From an uncultured Oscillospiraceae bacterium (GTDB lineage Bacteria > Bacillota > Clostridia > Oscillospirales > Oscillospiraceae), in contig CAKTPM010000034.1 in assembly GCA_934591705.1 (NCBI GenBank), positions 1-5,183 of the forward strand: a stretch of 5,183 nucleotides of DNA, read 5' to 3'. Positions 3,808-5,183 of this stretch are shown one piece after another. A model generated the notes under the pieces. The model saw only the letters and a list, made by a program, of their open reading frames with translations. It was not told where the DNA came from and searched no databases. How positions within the stretch are numbered: position 1 is the first letter of the stretch; the number at the start of each line of letters is the position of its first letter. Made by a program: the position numbers and the translations under genes.

Positions 3808-5183
3808 TTAGACCTTGGCGCTGAGCTTGACGGCCTCCTTATAGGGGCGCAGCAGCAGGTAGACCAGGAGGGCCAGCGCCGCGCAGGCGGCGATGAGGCC
3901 CGGCACCTGCAGATGACCGGTAAAGGCATTGCCGAACTGATTGATCAGCAGGGCGATGAGGTAGGCGAAGCCGCACTGATAGCCGATGGCGAACCAGGTC
4001 CAGCGGGCATTGTTCATCTCGCGCTTGATGGCGCCGATGGCGGCGAAGCAGGGAGCGCACAGCAGGTTAAAGACCAGGAAGCTGTAGCCGCTGATGCCGT
4101 TGAAGGCCTGGGCGATGCTCTGGTACACGGTGCCCTCGCCGCCGCCATAGAGGATACCCAGGGTACCCACGATGTTCTCCTTGGCTACAAGGCCGGTGAT
4201 GGAGGCCACGGCCGCCTGCCAGGTGCCCCAGCCCAGGGGCGCGAAGATCCAGGCGATGACGCCGCCGATGGCAGCCAGAATGGAGGAGTCGATCTCGCTT
4301 TCGTCCAGCATGCGGAAGGTGCCGTCCACCCAGCCGAAGTAGGTGGTGAACCACACGAAGATGGTGGACAGGAGGATAATGGTGCCGGCCTTCTTGATGA
4401 AGCTCCAGCCGCGCTCCCACATGGAGCGGAGCACATTGCCCAGGGTGGGCCAGTGGTAGGCGGGCAGCTCCATAACGAAGGGGGCGGGATCGCCGGCGAA
4501 CATCTTGGTCTTCTTGAGCATGATGCCGGATACGATGATGGCGGCCATGCCGATGAAGTAGGCGGAGGTGGATACCCAGGCGCTGCCGCCGAACAGAGCG
4601 CCGGCGATCATGGCGATGAAGGGCACCTTGGCCCCGCAGGGGATGAAGGTGGTGGTCATGATGGTCATGCGGCGGTCCCGCTCGTTTTCAATGGTGCGGG
4701 AGGCCATGATGCCCGGCACGCCGCAGCCCACACCGATGAGCATGGGGATGAAGCTCTTGCCGGAGAGGCCGAACTTGCGGAACACACGGTCCAGCACGAA
4801 GGCGATACGGGCCATGTAGCCGCAGGCCTCCAGGAAAGCCAGCATCAAAAACAGCACCAGCATCTGGGGCACAAAGCCCAGCACGGCGCCCACGCCGGCC
4901 ACGATGCCGTCCAAGATCAGGCCGGAGAGCCAATCCGCCGTACCGGCGGCCTCCAGACCGTTGCCAATGAGCACGGGGATGCCGGGGACCCACACGCCGT
5001 AGCCGGCGGGGTCGGGGGCCTCAAAGCCGTTTGCCTCCAGATAGGCCGCGGCGTCCACATAGGTCATCTGCACCACATCGTCCCGCTTGTCGGCATCCTC
5101 GGGCAGGGCGTCATAGTAGGCGGTCATGGTGTTGACGGCCAGGGTCTCCTCATCCTCCACATCCACGGTGGCGGTGTCGGAGG
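3808..5183 (-). CDS. feoB: Ferrous iron transport protein B, membrane part (N-terminus beyond the window)
   Basis: The last 457 or so residues are present; the GTPase domain lies past the right edge. The GTG at 5166 is internal, since the frame is open to the edge. Counting from that codon, a hydrophilic loop (1-57) is followed by WLSGLILDGIVAGVGAVLGF (79-98), the gate segment FLEACGYMARIAF (111-123), GLSGKSFIPMLIG (133-145) and GCGVPGIMASRTIE (147-160). FIPCGAKVPFIA (174-185) follows, and later AKENIVGTLG (328-337), CAPC (370-373) and the final helices to about 438. These are FeoB gate and core motifs for GTP-dependent Fe(II) import across the cytoplasmic membrane. Cys148, Cys177, Cys370 and Cys373 sit in or near the probable ion path. 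The usual CSARLP is CGAKVP, a variant form. It is cotranscribed with the small Cys-rich gene downstream. feoA is not visible and may lie upstream. Confidence 0.95.
   Translation of the reverse strand, partial: SDTATVDVEDEETLAVNTMTAYYDALPEDADKRDDVVQMTYVDAAAYLEANGFEAPDPAGYGVWVPGIPVLIGNGLEAAGTADWLSGLILDGIVAGVGAVLGFVPQMLVLFLMLAFLEACGYMARIAFVLDRVFRKFGLSGKSFIPMLIGVGCGVPGIMASRTIENERDRRMTIMTTTFIPCGAKVPFIAMIAGALFGGSAWVSTSAYFIGMAAIIVSGIMLKKTKMFAGDPAPFVMELPAYHWPTLGNVLRSMWERGWSFIKKAGTIILLSTIFVWFTTYFGWVDGTFRMLDESEIDSSILAAIGGVIAWIFAPLGWGTWQAAVASITGLVAKENIVGTLGILYGGGEGTVYQSIAQAFNGISGYSFLVFNLLCAPCFAAIGAIKREMNNARWTWFAIGYQCGFAYLIALLINQFGNAFTGHLQVPGLIAACAALALLVYLLLRPYKEAVKLSAKV

Noticed and set aside
5164..5166. 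GTG as the true start of FeoB
   Set aside because: The frame stays open to the window edge, no ribosome site precedes it, and the protein would lack the GTPase domain of FeoB.
1..5183. CRISPR arrays, tRNA or rRNA genes, insertion sequences, attachment sites
   Set aside because: No regularly spaced repeats, tRNA-like cloverleaf, rRNA segments, transposase motifs or flanking direct repeats were seen on either strand.

Overview
The window comes from a GC-rich, Gram-positive-type anaerobe, most likely a gut clostridium of the Oscillospiraceae kind. This is inferred from strong AGGAGG-type ribosome sites, a near-consensus SigA promoter, a lipoprotein signal peptide, a DUF1836 regulator (a Firmicutes family), and FeoB with its small Cys-rich partner. 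The genus cannot be fixed from the sequence alone. There are six genes, two of them cut by the window edges, and no stretch over 300 bases lacks a gene.

Left part (1-1460, + strand): the end of an ABC permease of the BMP/nucleoside importer type, then its substrate-binding lipoprotein (355-1386). A conserved-looking hairpin (305-328) lies between them, and a long bidirectional terminator (1416-1458) follows. The ATPase and second permease would be expected upstream, outside the window.

Middle (1473-2518): a DegV-family fatty-acid-binding protein on the - strand (1527-2360), with its own terminator (1473-1509) and a recognisable promoter (2415-2443). The 158-base divergent intergenic region carries that promoter, a near-consensus + strand promoter (2483-2511), a 15-base palindrome in the degV leader, and a compact direct/inverted repeat between the two promoters.

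Right part (2519-5183): a + strand two-gene operon, made of a DUF1836 MerR-like regulator and a NifX/NifB-type Fe-Mo-cofactor-domain protein with a striking His/Cys-rich tail. Their ends overlap as ATGA. It converges on a - strand ferrous iron operon: feoB (C-terminal two-thirds, entering from the right edge) followed by a 57-residue Cys-rich membrane protein (3595-3768). The convergent gap holds a strong - strand terminator and a probable backup. Two thiol/imidazole-rich metal-binding tails meeting at one junction next to FeoB suggest a small metal (probably iron) handling neighbourhood, with DUF1836 as candidate regulator. That link is inference from domains and context.
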